Assembly: GCF_011927765.1 (NCBI RefSeq)
Contig: NZ_JAATJG010000003.1
Span: 62,001-126,000, forward strand
Direction of reading: 5' to 3'
Length of the DNA: 64,000 nucleotides
From: Wenyingzhuangia aestuarii
GTDB taxonomy: Bacteria > Bacteroidota > Bacteroidia > Flavobacteriales > Flavobacteriaceae
Part shown: piece by piece, positions 1 to 9,213 of the stretch
How positions within the stretch are numbered: the stretch's first letter is position 1
How the letters are laid out: the number at the start of each line of letters is the position of its first letter
Position numbers and translations under genes: made by a program
The notes under the pieces: generated by a model
The model's database searches: none
What the model was told of the DNA's origin: nothing
What the model saw: only the letters and a program-made list of their open reading frames with translations

Positions 1-575
1 AATTCTTCTGATTTTTCAGAAACTGAACTTACCAACTTAGATTGATTATTTAATACTTCCATTTGAGCAGATTGTACTTTCGTCATACTATCTTCTTGAG
101 TAGCATACATAGAGTTAATCTTTTCTAAGTGATTTGCTGCAGAATTAATTTCTTTGTTATACTTACTAGTATCGGCAACAGAACTTGAACTTTCTCCAAT
201 TTGTTTTGCAGCAGCAGACAAATTATTCATGCTTGTTGTTAATTTGTTAATTACATCTGCATCTAAATTAGAAGCAGCTAACATTTCATCTATCTTTTTA
301 GTTAAAACTCCTTCTGGACTTTCTTTTTCTTTTTTTGTAGATCCCATACCTCCTGCTAATTCAGGATACACTAATGACCAATCTAACTCCTCTTGTGGCA
401 AAGGTTCAAATGCTGATAATAAGAAAATTAAAGCTTCGGTACCTAAACCTACAATTAACATTAGGTTTGCATTAGGCATGTGGATAATTTTAAACAAAGC
501 CCCAATAATAACGATAGCTCCTCCAATACCATAGGCCATTGCCATAAACTTTTTAAATCCTTTTGAGTGTAACAT
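1..575 (-). CDS. gldL: GldL, gliding motility/T9SS motor protein (3' end cut off by window edge)
   Basis: Reading the minus strand from the ATG at 575-573 gives a protein that begins MLHSKGFKKFMAMAYGIGG. It has two membrane segments (about residues 14-31 and 38-56) and then a long polar, partly coiled-coil cytoplasmic region that runs off the window at about residue 191. This is the GldL architecture. In the family, GldL and GldM form the proton-driven inner-membrane motor that powers the type IX secretion system and gliding. The second helix carries an acidic residue (Glu47, in GLGTEALIF), as expected for the motor's proton-transfer helix. The gene lies 31 bp downstream of gldK, matching the gldKLMN order; gldM and gldN should follow beyond the window. 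Only the C-terminus is missing. Confidence 0.93.
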   Translation of the reverse strand, partial: MLHSKGFKKFMAMAYGIGGAIVIIGALFKIIHMPNANLMLIVGLGTEALIFLLSAFEPLPQEELDWSLVYPELAGGMGSTKKEKESPEGVLTKKIDEMLAASNLDADVINKLTTSMNNLSAAAKQIGESSSSVADTSKYNKEINSAANHLEKINSMYATQEDSMTKVQSAQMEVLNNQSKLVSSVSEKSEE

Positions 576-606
576 AGTATAGTATAATTTATTTAATCTA
601 GTTTTT

Positions 607-1995
607 TTAATAATCTAATCCTCCCCATCTAGCTTCACCTAAATAGTCTTGTACAGTTCTAAATCCAATGTAAGATTTAGCAGAATCTGCATATTCGTAA
701 TCTTGTGTACTTACTTCTAAAAAATAAGCAATGTCTTTCCAAGATCCACCTCTAATTACTTTTCGTTTATTGGTAGGATCATCTACATCAACATTTAAAG
801 ATGATGTTACATAAGATGCTGAAGTATTGTAAGCTGTAGATGTCCATTCTGACACGTTTCCTGCCATGTTATACAATCCATAATCATTTGCTTGAAATGA
901 TAAAGCTTCTACAGTATAAGTAAATCCATCTGCAGCTAAATTATTACGCTTAGGTCTAAAGTTTGCTAAATAGTAACCATGTCTATCCGTTACATATGGA
1001 CCTCCCCATGGATATTTACCGTTTTCTATACCTCCTCTAGCAGCAAATTCCCATTCAGCCTCTGTAGGTAATCTAAAATCTGGTGTTTGTACTCCTGACC
1101 CTATTGCTTTTAAATAGTCATTTTTCTTTTTAGTTCTCCAATTACAGAAAGCTTTAGCCTGATTCCAGCTAACTCCAACAACCGGATACTCTTCGTAAGC
1201 CGTGTGCCAAAAGTAATTCTTAACCATTACGTCGTTATGAGAGTAAGCAAAATCTTTAGCCCACACAGCTGTATCTGGATATACATTAATATCTACCTCA
1301 TCATAAACATTCTTTTTAGCAACATTCATAATGTTACTTTTGTGCTTAGATAAATATGAATACTTTAATAAAGAAATATCAAAAACTCTAACATTTCCAG
1401 CATCATCGCTTGGTAAATATAATTGATCCATTACCTCTGCATATTCTTCATCTGGAAACTCATCAGCTCTCCACATTAAGGGTACACTCCAATTTAAAGG
1501 CAAAGTTCCTTTATGATTTTGACTAATCACTCCATAAGTTTTAATCATGTATTTTTGGTAAGGAGTATAGTTTTCTTCTTCAGCAGCACTTCCTATTTTT
1601 GGTTCGATGTATTTGTAATCTGCAATAGAAAAACGTTTATCATCTTCTTTAGAAGCACCAACAATAGACTCTGCATAATTGGCTAACTCTGTTCTTACGA
1701 TAGAATCTCTAACCCAGTATACAAATTCTTTATATTCGCTATTGGTAATTTCAGTATCATCCATAAAAAATTCTTTTACAGATACAGATCTAGGAGGAAC
1801 TTCAAATCCACCCCACCTATTTTCTTCTGTTTTACCCATAGTAAAAGAACCTCCTGGAACCAAAACCATACCGAACGGTTTTTCTGCAAACCATGCAGTT
1901 TCTGCTTTTGATCCTATAAGTTCTCCACGATCACCAAAACCTCCACAACTAACCAGTGTAGTTATTATCATGGAAAGGAACAGTATTTTCTTCAT
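607..1995 (-). CDS. gldK: GldK, gliding motility/T9SS lipoprotein with FGE-sulfatase fold
   Basis: The 462-residue protein starts with a lipoprotein signal (MKKILFLSMIITTLVSC; lipid-modified Cys17). A formylglycine-generating-enzyme-like domain spans most of the rest, with VLVPGGSFTMG near residue 45, the central PVVGVSWNQAKAFCNWR, RLPTEAEWEFAARGG, and a C-terminal NVSEWTS...VIRGGSW...GFRT. GldK forms periplasmic outer-membrane rings with GldN and is essential for T9SS secretion and gliding; the fold is related to sulfatase-activating enzymes but is used structurally. It precedes gldL by 31 bp on the same strand, so the two are almost certainly co-transcribed. Family assignment is firm. Confidence 0.95.
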   Translation of the reverse strand: MKKILFLSMIITTLVSCGGFGDRGELIGSKAETAWFAEKPFGMVLVPGGSFTMGKTEENRWGGFEVPPRSVSVKEFFMDDTEITNSEYKEFVYWVRDSIVRTELANYAESIVGASKEDDKRFSIADYKYIEPKIGSAAEEENYTPYQKYMIKTYGVISQNHKGTLPLNWSVPLMWRADEFPDEEYAEVMDQLYLPSDDAGNVRVFDISLLKYSYLSKHKSNIMNVAKKNVYDEVDINVYPDTAVWAKDFAYSHNDVMVKNYFWHTAYEEYPVVGVSWNQAKAFCNWRTKKKNDYLKAIGSGVQTPDFRLPTEAEWEFAARGGIENGKYPWGGPYVTDRHGYYLANFRPKRNNLAADGFTYTVEALSFQANDYGLYNMAGNVSEWTSTAYNTSASYVTSSLNVDVDDPTNKRKVIRGGSWKDIAYFLEVSTQDYEYADSAKSYIGFRTVQDYLGEARWGGLDY

Positions 1996-2091
1996 ATTGT
2001 CTTATTATCTATTTTGTATAGAATTTCGTAAACTTAGAAAAAAAATCCAAACCTACAATGAAAGTCTACAGCATATTATAAAGCTATTAAA

Positions 2092-3246
2092 CTAAGTTAA
2101 CTTCTTGTGAACATTAAACCATCTTTCGGGTACTTTTTGCTCTATTGTTTTTACATAATCATCGTAAGAACATGGCACTAAAACATGTCTATTGTACTTA
2201 CTTTTTGTGGGTACATCTACTTGCATCCACCAACGTTGGCTTTTATCACTTTGATAAAAACTAATTACCTCCCCTTCAAACGGGACTAAATATTTTAAAT
2301 AGCTCTCTTTTGAACCATATGGATAATCATTTGTTCTTAATGAAAACCCTTCTATAAAATACCAAATCATCTGAGAAATCAACTTGCTTGTTTGATGATT
2401 TACATCAAACAGTTTGTTGTATTCATAAATACCAAAAGAGGTTACTTTATCGCTTATTCCCGCATATCTTGCAATAGCACAAATATCATCTCCAAACAAT
2501 CCGTTTGGATTTGCATTTCCATTAGCAGGAGCTACACTAGATCTTACAACTCCCATATCTATGGCTACAATATCGGCATCTCTCATTACAGGTTCTGCAA
2601 TGGTAATATCTTTTAATGCACCAACTCTATAGGCTTCAAAGCTCAGGGTCTCTATTAAAGATATTTCTTCTTGAGAATTGTAATAGGTTTGATATCCTAA
2701 ATTGGCATAATTAAACAAATTACAAGGCTCTTCTAAAATAATCTTACTTAAATAAGAATTTGAATTTAACTCTTCTTCTATATTTCCAAAACTAAATTTT
2801 GGACTCACTACTGCTAAATTAACCACCTGATCTAGTTGATTGTATCCTCTGTAATTTGCATACACCAAATCTTGACCACCTCCTATAATAATAGGAACTA
2901 TATTCTTCTTTACTAAAAAAGAAACTGTTTCTTGTACGGCATAATACGTATCGGAAACACTATTTCCTTGATTGACACTTCCTAAGTCAGCAATGGAAAC
3001 ATTCCAATTACCTAAATAAAGTTTGTACAATTCTTTACGAATATCGTCCGCTCCAATAGCTGTTTCTTGATTTCCCACCGCTAATCTACCTTCTCTAACA
3101 TCAAAAATAGCCAAACTAACATTTTCTAAATCAGGAAACCCCTGTTCACTAGTGTGCTTTGCTATCTGACTTTCGAAAAAATCTCCAGAATTTTCGTTTT
3201 CACTAAAAACGTCTTTAGGTATGGGCGTAAAAAAATCTTGAATCAT
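2092..3246 (-). CDS. Arginase/formimidoylglutamase-fold protein with degenerate metal site
   Basis: A 384-residue protein of the arginase/agmatinase/formiminoglutamase superfamily. The fold landmarks are visible: an N-terminal GREG-like strand, PIIIGGGQDLVYANY at about 118-132 where active members have GGxH, and DIVAIDMGVVRSS at about 225-237 where active members have the SxDxDxxDP loop. The metal ligands are not conserved: His is Gln125 in GGGQD, the DxHxD strand reads AVVSPKFSF (145-153), and the second Asp cluster is reduced to Asp230. It is therefore unlikely to be a working binuclear-Mn ureohydrolase. It sits 10 bp downstream of topA and upstream of gldK, an arrangement I know from other flavobacteria, where it is usually annotated formimidoylglutamase. 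The true function is unknown. Confidence 0.8.
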   Translation of the reverse strand: MIQDFFTPIPKDVFSENENSGDFFESQIAKHTSEQGFPDLENVSLAIFDVREGRLAVGNQETAIGADDIRKELYKLYLGNWNVSIADLGSVNQGNSVSDTYYAVQETVSFLVKKNIVPIIIGGGQDLVYANYRGYNQLDQVVNLAVVSPKFSFGNIEEELNSNSYLSKIILEEPCNLFNYANLGYQTYYNSQEEISLIETLSFEAYRVGALKDITIAEPVMRDADIVAIDMGVVRSSVAPANGNANPNGLFGDDICAIARYAGISDKVTSFGIYEYNKLFDVNHQTSKLISQMIWYFIEGFSLRTNDYPYGSKESYLKYLVPFEGEVISFYQSDKSQRWWMQVDVPTKSKYNRHVLVPCSYDDYVKTIEQKVPERWFNVHKKLT

Positions 3247-3255
3247 AAACTAAGC

Positions 3256-5796
3256 TTACTTCTTAGGAGTTTTTTTAGTTGCTGTTTTCTTTGCAGTCGT
3301 TTTCTTTACAGCTGTTTTTTTAGCTGGGGCTTTTTTTGCTCTTGTTTTTTTCTTAGGAGCATTCTTCTCTATAATATCTTTTACTTCTTCTAACGTTAAA
3401 GCAGGTGCATCTATTGTTTTAGCTAATTCAATTTTTGTTTTTCCCTTTAAAATATTATGTCTTCCCCAACGAGCTTTTTCTACTCTAATACCTTCTTCTT
3501 CCCAGTTATGAACAACTTTATCTATCTCTTTTTGCTTCTTAACCTCAATTAATTCAACAATATCATCATAAGATAAATTATCAAAATCGTATTTTTTATT
3601 TACGTTGATGAAAATTCCATTCCATTTGATAAAAGGTCCAAAACGACCTACTCCTTTTTGTACAGGTAAATTTTCGTACTCTGCAATAGGAGCATCAGCT
3701 TTTATTTTTGCTTCTATCAATTCTACAGCCCTGTCAAAATCTACAGACATAGGATCTTCTCCTCTATCTAAAGAAACGTACATAGCTCCGTATTTAATAT
3801 AAGGACCAAAACGACCGTTAGAAACTACGGCTTCTTCTCCTTTATATTCTCCTAAGTTTTTAGGTAATAAGAATAGGTCTAAAACTTCTTCTAAGGTAAC
3901 AGTTCCTAAGTTTTGCTCTTTTAACAAGCTAGCAAATTCTTTTTCTTCGTCATCGGGACCTCCAATTTGAGCCAAAGGACCAAATTTACCTAAACGAACT
4001 AAAACGGTTTTACCAGATTCTGGATGTGTTCCTAAAATACGTTCTCCACTTTCTCTTTCTGCATTTTCGGCAACATCTTTTACAACAGTATGGAATCCTT
4101 GATAAAATTCCTTGATCATTCCAATCCACTCCTCATTTCCTTCTGCTATTTCATCAAACTGAGCTTCTACTTTTGCAGTAAACCCATAATCTAAAATTTT
4201 CTCGAAATGTGCTACCAAAAAGTCATTTACAATGTTTCCAATATCTGTAGGAACTAATTTTCCTTTATCAGAACCCACTTTTTCTGTTAACGTTTTAGCC
4301 GCTACTTTGTTGTTTTGCAAAATAAATTGCTCATATGCTCTTTCCTCTCCCTCAATAGTTCCTTTTTCTACATATCCTCTACGTAAAACAGTAGATATAG
4401 TAGGTGCATAAGTAGACGGTCTACCAATTCCTAACTCTTCTAATTGCTTTACCAAAGATGCTTCTGTAAAACGATAAGGTGCTTTTGAAAAACGCTGTGT
4501 AGCCGTAATATATTCGTGTTCTAAAACATCACCTACAGTTAAACGTGGCAACATTCCATCTTGCTCTTCATCTTCGTTATCTGTTCCTTCTAAGTATACC
4601 TTTAAGAAACCTTCAAACTTAATCATCTCCCCATTTGAGGTAAACACTTTGCTGTTTTTATTGTTCTCAATTTTTACGTTGGTACGTTCTAATTGAGCAT
4701 CACTCATTTGAGAAGCTAAAGTTCTTTTCCAAATTAAATCATACAATCTGTTTTGATCGTATTCTTGATTAATTTCATGACGACTCATATCTGTAGGACG
4801 GATGGCCTCATGCGCTTCTTGTGCTCCTTTAGACTTAGTATTATAATTTCTAGGCTTACTAAATTCTGCCCCATATGAAGATGTAATCTCTTCTGCGGCT
4901 GCTTTTTTAGCATCCTCAGATAAGTTTACACTATCTGTTCTCATGTAAGTAATAATCCCCGCTTCATACAAACGCTGAGCAACAGTCATGGTTTTAGAAA
5001 CTGAATATCCTAACTTTCTTGCTGCCTCTTGTTGTAAAGTAGATGTTGTAAAAGGTGCTGCTGGTGATTTTTTTGCTGGTTTTGTGGTTAAATCCGTAAT
5101 TTTAAATTCAGCCCCAACACATTCGTTTAAAAAAGCTTGGGCTTGTTCTCTAGTATCAAATGCTTTTGAAATAGTAGCTTTAAAGCTTTTTCCTTCATCA
5201 TTGTAAAACTCTGCAACTACTTTGTAACTAGCCTCACTTACAAACTCTAAAATACTACGTTCTCTTTCTACAATTAAACGTACAGCTACAGATTGTACTC
5301 TACCTGCTGACAACCCTGCTTTTACTTTTCTCCATAAAACCGGAGATAATTCATATCCTACAATTCTGTCTAAGACTCTACGTGCTTGCTGAGCATCAAC
5401 TAAATTATAGTTAATTTTTCTTGGATTTTCTACCGCTTTTAAAATTGCAGTCTTAGTAATTTCATGAAAAACAATACGCTTTGTATCTTCTTCCTTTAAA
5501 TTTAACTGTTCTTTTAAATGCCATGCAATTGCCTCTCCTTCGCGATCCTCATCACTTGCTAACCAAACAATGTCTGCTTTTTTAGCCAAGGCTTTTAATT
5601 TTTTAACAACTGCTTTTTTATCGTCAGAAACTAAATAGGTTGGCGAAAAATCACCATCTACGTCAATTCCGAGACCGTTTGAAGGCAAATCTGCAATGTG
5701 TCCAAAACTGGACTCCACTTGAAACTCTTTCCCTAAAAACTTCTCTATTGTCTTTGCTTTTGCTGGTGACTCTACTATTACAAGATTACTTGCCAT
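3256..5796 (-). CDS. topA: DNA topoisomerase I (type IA)
   Basis: 846 residues. The N-terminal TOPRIM domain starts LVIVESPAKAKTIEKFLG and carries the metal-binding DEDREGEA at 82-89. The active-site Tyr is Tyr284 in GIITYMRTDS. The enzyme relaxes negatively supercoiled DNA by single-strand passage. Instead of the Cys4 zinc ribbons of E. coli TopA, the C-terminus has topoisomerase C-terminal repeats (FGPLAQIG, FGPYIKYG, FGPFIKWNG), then a tail from about residue 812 made of Lys/Ala/Thr triplets resembling histone H1 or bacterial AKK-repeat DNA-binding tails. A -7-like TACTTTTG lies upstream on the minus strand (5842-5835). The arginase-fold gene follows 9 bp downstream. Confidence 0.97.
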   Translation of the reverse strand: MASNLVIVESPAKAKTIEKFLGKEFQVESSFGHIADLPSNGLGIDVDGDFSPTYLVSDDKKAVVKKLKALAKKADIVWLASDEDREGEAIAWHLKEQLNLKEEDTKRIVFHEITKTAILKAVENPRKINYNLVDAQQARRVLDRIVGYELSPVLWRKVKAGLSAGRVQSVAVRLIVERERSILEFVSEASYKVVAEFYNDEGKSFKATISKAFDTREQAQAFLNECVGAEFKITDLTTKPAKKSPAAPFTTSTLQQEAARKLGYSVSKTMTVAQRLYEAGIITYMRTDSVNLSEDAKKAAAEEITSSYGAEFSKPRNYNTKSKGAQEAHEAIRPTDMSRHEINQEYDQNRLYDLIWKRTLASQMSDAQLERTNVKIENNKNSKVFTSNGEMIKFEGFLKVYLEGTDNEDEEQDGMLPRLTVGDVLEHEYITATQRFSKAPYRFTEASLVKQLEELGIGRPSTYAPTISTVLRRGYVEKGTIEGEERAYEQFILQNNKVAAKTLTEKVGSDKGKLVPTDIGNIVNDFLVAHFEKILDYGFTAKVEAQFDEIAEGNEEWIGMIKEFYQGFHTVVKDVAENAERESGERILGTHPESGKTVLVRLGKFGPLAQIGGPDDEEKEFASLLKEQNLGTVTLEEVLDLFLLPKNLGEYKGEEAVVSNGRFGPYIKYGAMYVSLDRGEDPMSVDFDRAVELIEAKIKADAPIAEYENLPVQKGVGRFGPFIKWNGIFINVNKKYDFDNLSYDDIVELIEVKKQKEIDKVVHNWEEEGIRVEKARWGRHNILKGKTKIELAKTIDAPALTLEEVKDIIEKNAPKKKTRAKKAPAKKTAVKKTTAKKTATKKTPKK

Positions 5797-5834
5797 ATGT
5801 TAATTTCTTCCTTATTTAGTACTCTAATATGGCA

Positions 5835-5842
5835 CAAAAGTA
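5835..5842 (-). promoter_or_regulatory. Candidate -7 element of topA (TACTTTTG)
   Basis: The minus strand reads TACTTTTG here, an exact match to the Bacteroidetes sigma-A -7 consensus TAnnTTTG, 38 bp before the topA start codon. I found no TTG at a suitable -33 distance, so this is a half-promoter call. Confidence 0.4.
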
Positions 5843-5913
5843 GGGAGAAAAATTAAAACCTACGTTCTTAATTTATGTTTTAAGATTTTCTTAACCAGAT
5901 ATATTATGACATC

Positions 5914-5946
5914 TTGTCACAAGTCGTAATATTTTGTGTAAATTTG
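5914..5946 (+). promoter_or_regulatory. Candidate miaB promoter (TTG-N22-TAAATTTG)
   Basis: TTG at 5914-5916 and an exact TAnnTTTG element (TAAATTTG) at 5939-5946 are separated by 22 bp, within the range used by Bacteroidetes housekeeping promoters. The miaB start codon is 22 bp further on. Confidence 0.55.
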
Positions 5947-5968
5947 CATCCTTAGAAATTTACACAAA

Positions 5969-7423
5969 ATGAGCAGAATTACGACAGAAGAAAAAATTAT
6001 TGATGCCAACAAACAAGGGCATCCACTTTCTACTGACCAAAAGGAAGGTAATACCAAAAAACTTTATATAGAAAGTTATGGTTGCCAAATGAACATGAAT
6101 GACAGTGAGATTGTTGCCTCTATTCTAGCAGAAACAGGATACAATACAACTCTTAACCTAGAAGAAGCTGATTTGGTAATGGTAAACACCTGTTCTATTC
6201 GCGAAAAAGCAGAACAAACCATCCGTAAGCGTTTGCAAAAATACAATGCCATCAAAAAAATAAATCCAAACATGAAAGTGGGGGTTTTAGGATGTATGGC
6301 AGAGCGTTTAAAATCTAAATTCTTAGAAGAAGAAAAAATTGTAGACTTAGTTGTAGGTCCAGATGCTTATAGAGATTTACCTAATTTATTAGGAGAAGTA
6401 AACGAAGGTAGAAATGCTGTAAACGTACTTTTATCTAAAGAAGAAACTTATGCTGATGTTTCTCCTGTTCGTTTAAATTCTAACGGAGTATCTGCTTTTG
6501 TAACCATTACACGTGGTTGCGACAATATGTGTACATTTTGTGTAGTTCCTTTTACACGTGGTAGAGAACGTAGTAGAGATCCGCAAAGTATTATTTCTGA
6601 AATTAAAGATTTACAAGCTAAAGGATATAAAGAAATTACCTTATTAGGACAAAACGTAGATAGCTACCTATGGTACGGTGGTGGTCTTAAAAAAGATTTT
6701 AACAAAGCAAGTGATATTGCCCAGGCTACAGCTGTTGGTTTTGCTGATTTACTAAAAATGGTAGCAAGTACGTTTCCAAAAATGTGGGTTCGCTTTTTTA
6801 CAAACAACCCTCAGGATATGGATATTAATGTATTACATACCATGGTAAAATATCCTAACATTTGTAGATACTTACATTTACCTGTTCAATCTGGAAGTAC
6901 AACCGTATTAGAAAGAATGAACCGTCAGCACACCCGCGAAGAATACATGGAATTAATAGATACTATTAAAACCTTGTTACCAGATTGTGCTATTTCTCAA
7001 GATATGATTATTGGTTTTTGTGGAGAAACAGAAGAAGAACACAAAGACACTTTAAGTTTAATGGAATATGTAAATTATGACTATGGATTTATGTTTTCTT
7101 ATTCTGAAAGACCAGGAACTTTGGCTGAGAAAAAATTCCCAGACGATGTTCCTGCTGAAGTTAAAAAGAGACGTTTACAAGAAGTTATTGATTTACAAAG
7201 AAAAATGAGTCTTGCCAATACACAGGCTTATTTAGGAAAAACAGTAGTTGCTTTGGTAGAAGGAAATTCTAAAAAATCTGATCAACATTGGATGGCTAGA
7301 AACTCTCAAAACTATGCCATTGTTTTCCCTAAAGGAGAGCAAAAAGTGGGAGATTTTGTAAAAATTAAAATTACCGATTGTACCTCTGCTACTTTATTAG
7401 GAGAATATGTAGAACAAGCTTAA
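5969..7423 (+). CDS. miaB: tRNA-2-methylthio-N6-dimethylallyladenosine synthase MiaB
   Basis: A 484-residue methylthiotransferase of the radical-SAM family. The N-terminal UPF0004 domain has its three cluster cysteines (Cys39 in YGCQMN, Cys75 in NTCSIRE, Cys109 in LGCMAER). The radical-SAM motif CxxxCxxC is Cys184/188/191 in TRGCDNMCTFC, followed by the family-typical TRGRERSR. A C-terminal TRAM-like domain follows. MiaB adds the 2-methylthio group to i6A37 of tRNAs reading UNN codons. The motifs and length separate it from RimO and MtaB. It is first in a plus-strand run that continues into a sigma-54 activator 20 bp downstream. Confidence 0.96.
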   Translation: MSRITTEEKIIDANKQGHPLSTDQKEGNTKKLYIESYGCQMNMNDSEIVASILAETGYNTTLNLEEADLVMVNTCSIREKAEQTIRKRLQKYNAIKKINPNMKVGVLGCMAERLKSKFLEEEKIVDLVVGPDAYRDLPNLLGEVNEGRNAVNVLLSKEETYADVSPVRLNSNGVSAFVTITRGCDNMCTFCVVPFTRGRERSRDPQSIISEIKDLQAKGYKEITLLGQNVDSYLWYGGGLKKDFNKASDIAQATAVGFADLLKMVASTFPKMWVRFFTNNPQDMDINVLHTMVKYPNICRYLHLPVQSGSTTVLERMNRQHTREEYMELIDTIKTLLPDCAISQDMIIGFCGETEEEHKDTLSLMEYVNYDYGFMFSYSERPGTLAEKKFPDDVPAEVKKRRLQEVIDLQRKMSLANTQAYLGKTVVALVEGNSKKSDQHWMARNSQNYAIVFPKGEQKVGDFVKIKITDCTSATLLGEYVEQA

Positions 7424-7443
7424 TAATATTACAAAAAACATCT

Positions 7444-8670
7444 ATGGAATCTGTTCAAGTAATTAAACAAAGATTTGGAATTATAGGTAACGATCCTCAA
7501 CTAAATAGATCTATCGAAAAAGCTACACGTGTAGCTCCTACCGATATTTCTGTATTGGTTATTGGTGAAAGTGGTGTTGGTAAAGAAAGTATTCCTAAAA
7601 TTATTCATTCCCTATCTCACAGAAAGCACAACAATTACATTGCTGTAAACTGTGGAGCTATTCCCGAAGGAACTATTGATAGTGAATTATTTGGTCACGA
7701 AAAAGGTGCTTTTACGGGAGCAACCAATGCTCGTAAAGGTTATTTTGAAGTTGCCGATGGTGGAACTATTTTTTTAGATGAAGTTGGAGAATTACCGCTA
7801 ACAACTCAAGTTAGATTGTTACGTGTTTTAGAAAATGGTGAATTTATTAAAGTAGGATCTTCTGAGGTTCAAAAAACCAATGTAAGAATTGTAGCCGCTA
7901 CCAATGTAAAAATGATAGAGGCTATTAAAAAAGGAACTTTTAGAGAAGATTTATATTATAGATTAAGTACGATAGAAATTGAATTGCCTCCATTAAGAAA
8001 TAGAAACGAGGATATTCATTTATTGTTTAGAAAGTTTGCTTCAGATTTTGCTCAGAAATACAAAATGCCAACGGTTCGTTTAAATGATGAGGCCATCAAT
8101 TTATTATCTAGATATCATTTCCCTGGAAACATTCGTCAACTTAGAAACATTGCAGAACAAGTTTCTATTATTGAAGAAAGTAGAAATATAAATGCCGAAA
8201 CACTTAAGCATTATTTACCCGACTTAAGCAAATCATCTTTACCAATGATTTTAGAAGAACAGAAATCTTTTAGTGGAGAAGAAAAATCGAGCTTATTAAA
8301 AATGATTTATGAGTTACGTTCAGAATTAAATGAACTAAAACAAGTAACCTTAAACATTATGCACAATGGTAAAGAAAAAGAAGCTTTTATAGAAAACTCT
8401 TTACCTAAAGCACTAGCGGCTCCTATTGCAAAAAATCCTAGCTTATTAGCTTATCAAAAAGAGGAAGAAGAAACTCTAGAAGAAAACGACGAAGAATATC
8501 CTTACATAGAAACTATTGAAGAAGACGAAAACTTGTCTTTGCAAGACAAAGAAATAGAAATGATTAAAAAATCTTTAGAACGCAATAGCAACAAACGCAA
8601 ACTAGCTGCAAAGGAACTAGGTATCTCAGAACGAACTTTGTATCGAAAAATAAAACAGTACGATTTATAA
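7444..8670 (+). CDS. Sigma-54-dependent transcriptional activator without receiver domain
   Basis: I start this gene at the ATG at 7444 (MESVQVIKQRFGIIG), 20 bp after miaB. A longer frame back to 7378 would overlap miaB and adds a non-homologous-looking leader. The 408-residue protein is an AAA+ bacterial enhancer-binding protein: Walker A GESGVGKES (41-49), the sigma-54 contact loop GAFTGA (88-93), Walker B IFLDE (109-113), and a C-terminal Fis-type helix-turn-helix (about 365-405, ending RTLYRKIKQYDL). No N-terminal response-regulator or GAF/PAS domain is present; the AAA+ domain begins almost at once. An acidic linker (about 335-370) precedes the HTH. Its targets are not evident from this window. 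The gene sits upstream of lptE in other flavobacteria too. Confidence 0.92.
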   Translation: MESVQVIKQRFGIIGNDPQLNRSIEKATRVAPTDISVLVIGESGVGKESIPKIIHSLSHRKHNNYIAVNCGAIPEGTIDSELFGHEKGAFTGATNARKGYFEVADGGTIFLDEVGELPLTTQVRLLRVLENGEFIKVGSSEVQKTNVRIVAATNVKMIEAIKKGTFREDLYYRLSTIEIELPPLRNRNEDIHLLFRKFASDFAQKYKMPTVRLNDEAINLLSRYHFPGNIRQLRNIAEQVSIIEESRNINAETLKHYLPDLSKSSLPMILEEQKSFSGEEKSSLLKMIYELRSELNELKQVTLNIMHNGKEKEAFIENSLPKALAAPIAKNPSLLAYQKEEEETLEENDEEYPYIETIEEDENLSLQDKEIEMIKKSLERNSNKRKLAAKELGISERTLYRKIKQYDL

Positions 8671-8700
8671 ACTATATTTGTTCATCAAGTTAAATACATT

Positions 8701-9210
8701 ATGTTAAAAGGAATTCTATCAAAAATTACAGCACTTATAGCCTTAACTACTATTATTAGTTGTGGTATTTACAGTTTTACAGGAGGTGATACTGGAGATG
8801 CTAAAACCATACAAATAGATTTTTTTAACAACAATGCAGATTTAATTGAGCCTAGTTTAAGTCAGGATTTTACCATTAACCTACAAGATTTCTTTATTAC
8901 TCAAACCAATTTAAACTTGGTAAAAAACGGAGGAGATTTACAATTTGAAGGTGAAATTACCAGATACACCATTACTCCAATGACTGCCACAGCAGATCAA
9001 ACTGCTGCACAAAACAGATTAACCATTGAATTTAATGTTCGTTTTTACAATAGAACTGATGAAACTAAAAACTTTGAAAAAAGATTTAGCCATTTTTACG
9101 ATTACGATGCCAACGAAATTTTACAAGGGACTACTTTAGAAACTGCCTTTGAAGAAATATTCGAAAGAATAAATCAAAATATTTTTAATGCTTCTGTAGC
9201 TAACTGGTAA
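8701..9210 (+). CDS. lptE: LptE-family LPS-assembly lipoprotein
   Basis: The 169-residue protein has a lipoprotein signal peptide ending at the lipobox IISC (Cys21), then GIYSFTGG, a pattern typical of Bacteroidota LptE. The mature part is a small alpha/beta domain with ITRYTITPM and a C-terminal ALGT-like amphipathic region. LptE plugs the LptD barrel and helps insert lipopolysaccharide into the outer leaflet. Its place between the sigma-54 activator and secG is the conserved flavobacterial context and supports the call. It starts 30 bp after the activator gene and ends 3 bp before the next one. Confidence 0.85.
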   Translation: MLKGILSKITALIALTTIISCGIYSFTGGDTGDAKTIQIDFFNNNADLIEPSLSQDFTINLQDFFITQTNLNLVKNGGDLQFEGEITRYTITPMTATADQTAAQNRLTIEFNVRFYNRTDETKNFEKRFSHFYDYDANEILQGTTLETAFEEIFERINQNIFNASVANW

Positions 9211-9213
9211 ACT

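Noticed and set aside
154-534. 126-codon open frame on the plus strand opposite gldL
   Set aside because: It lies wholly antisense to the GldL coding frame, has no family features, and GldL matches its family well.
1679-2095. 138-codon open frame on the plus strand opposite the gldK 5' end
   Set aside because: Antisense shadow of GldK; low-complexity ending, no recognisable domain.
7378-7443. Longer N-terminus for the sigma-54 activator
   Set aside because: It would overlap the miaB 3' end by 46 bp and adds 22 residues unlike any enhancer-binding protein; the ATG at 7444 follows miaB normally.
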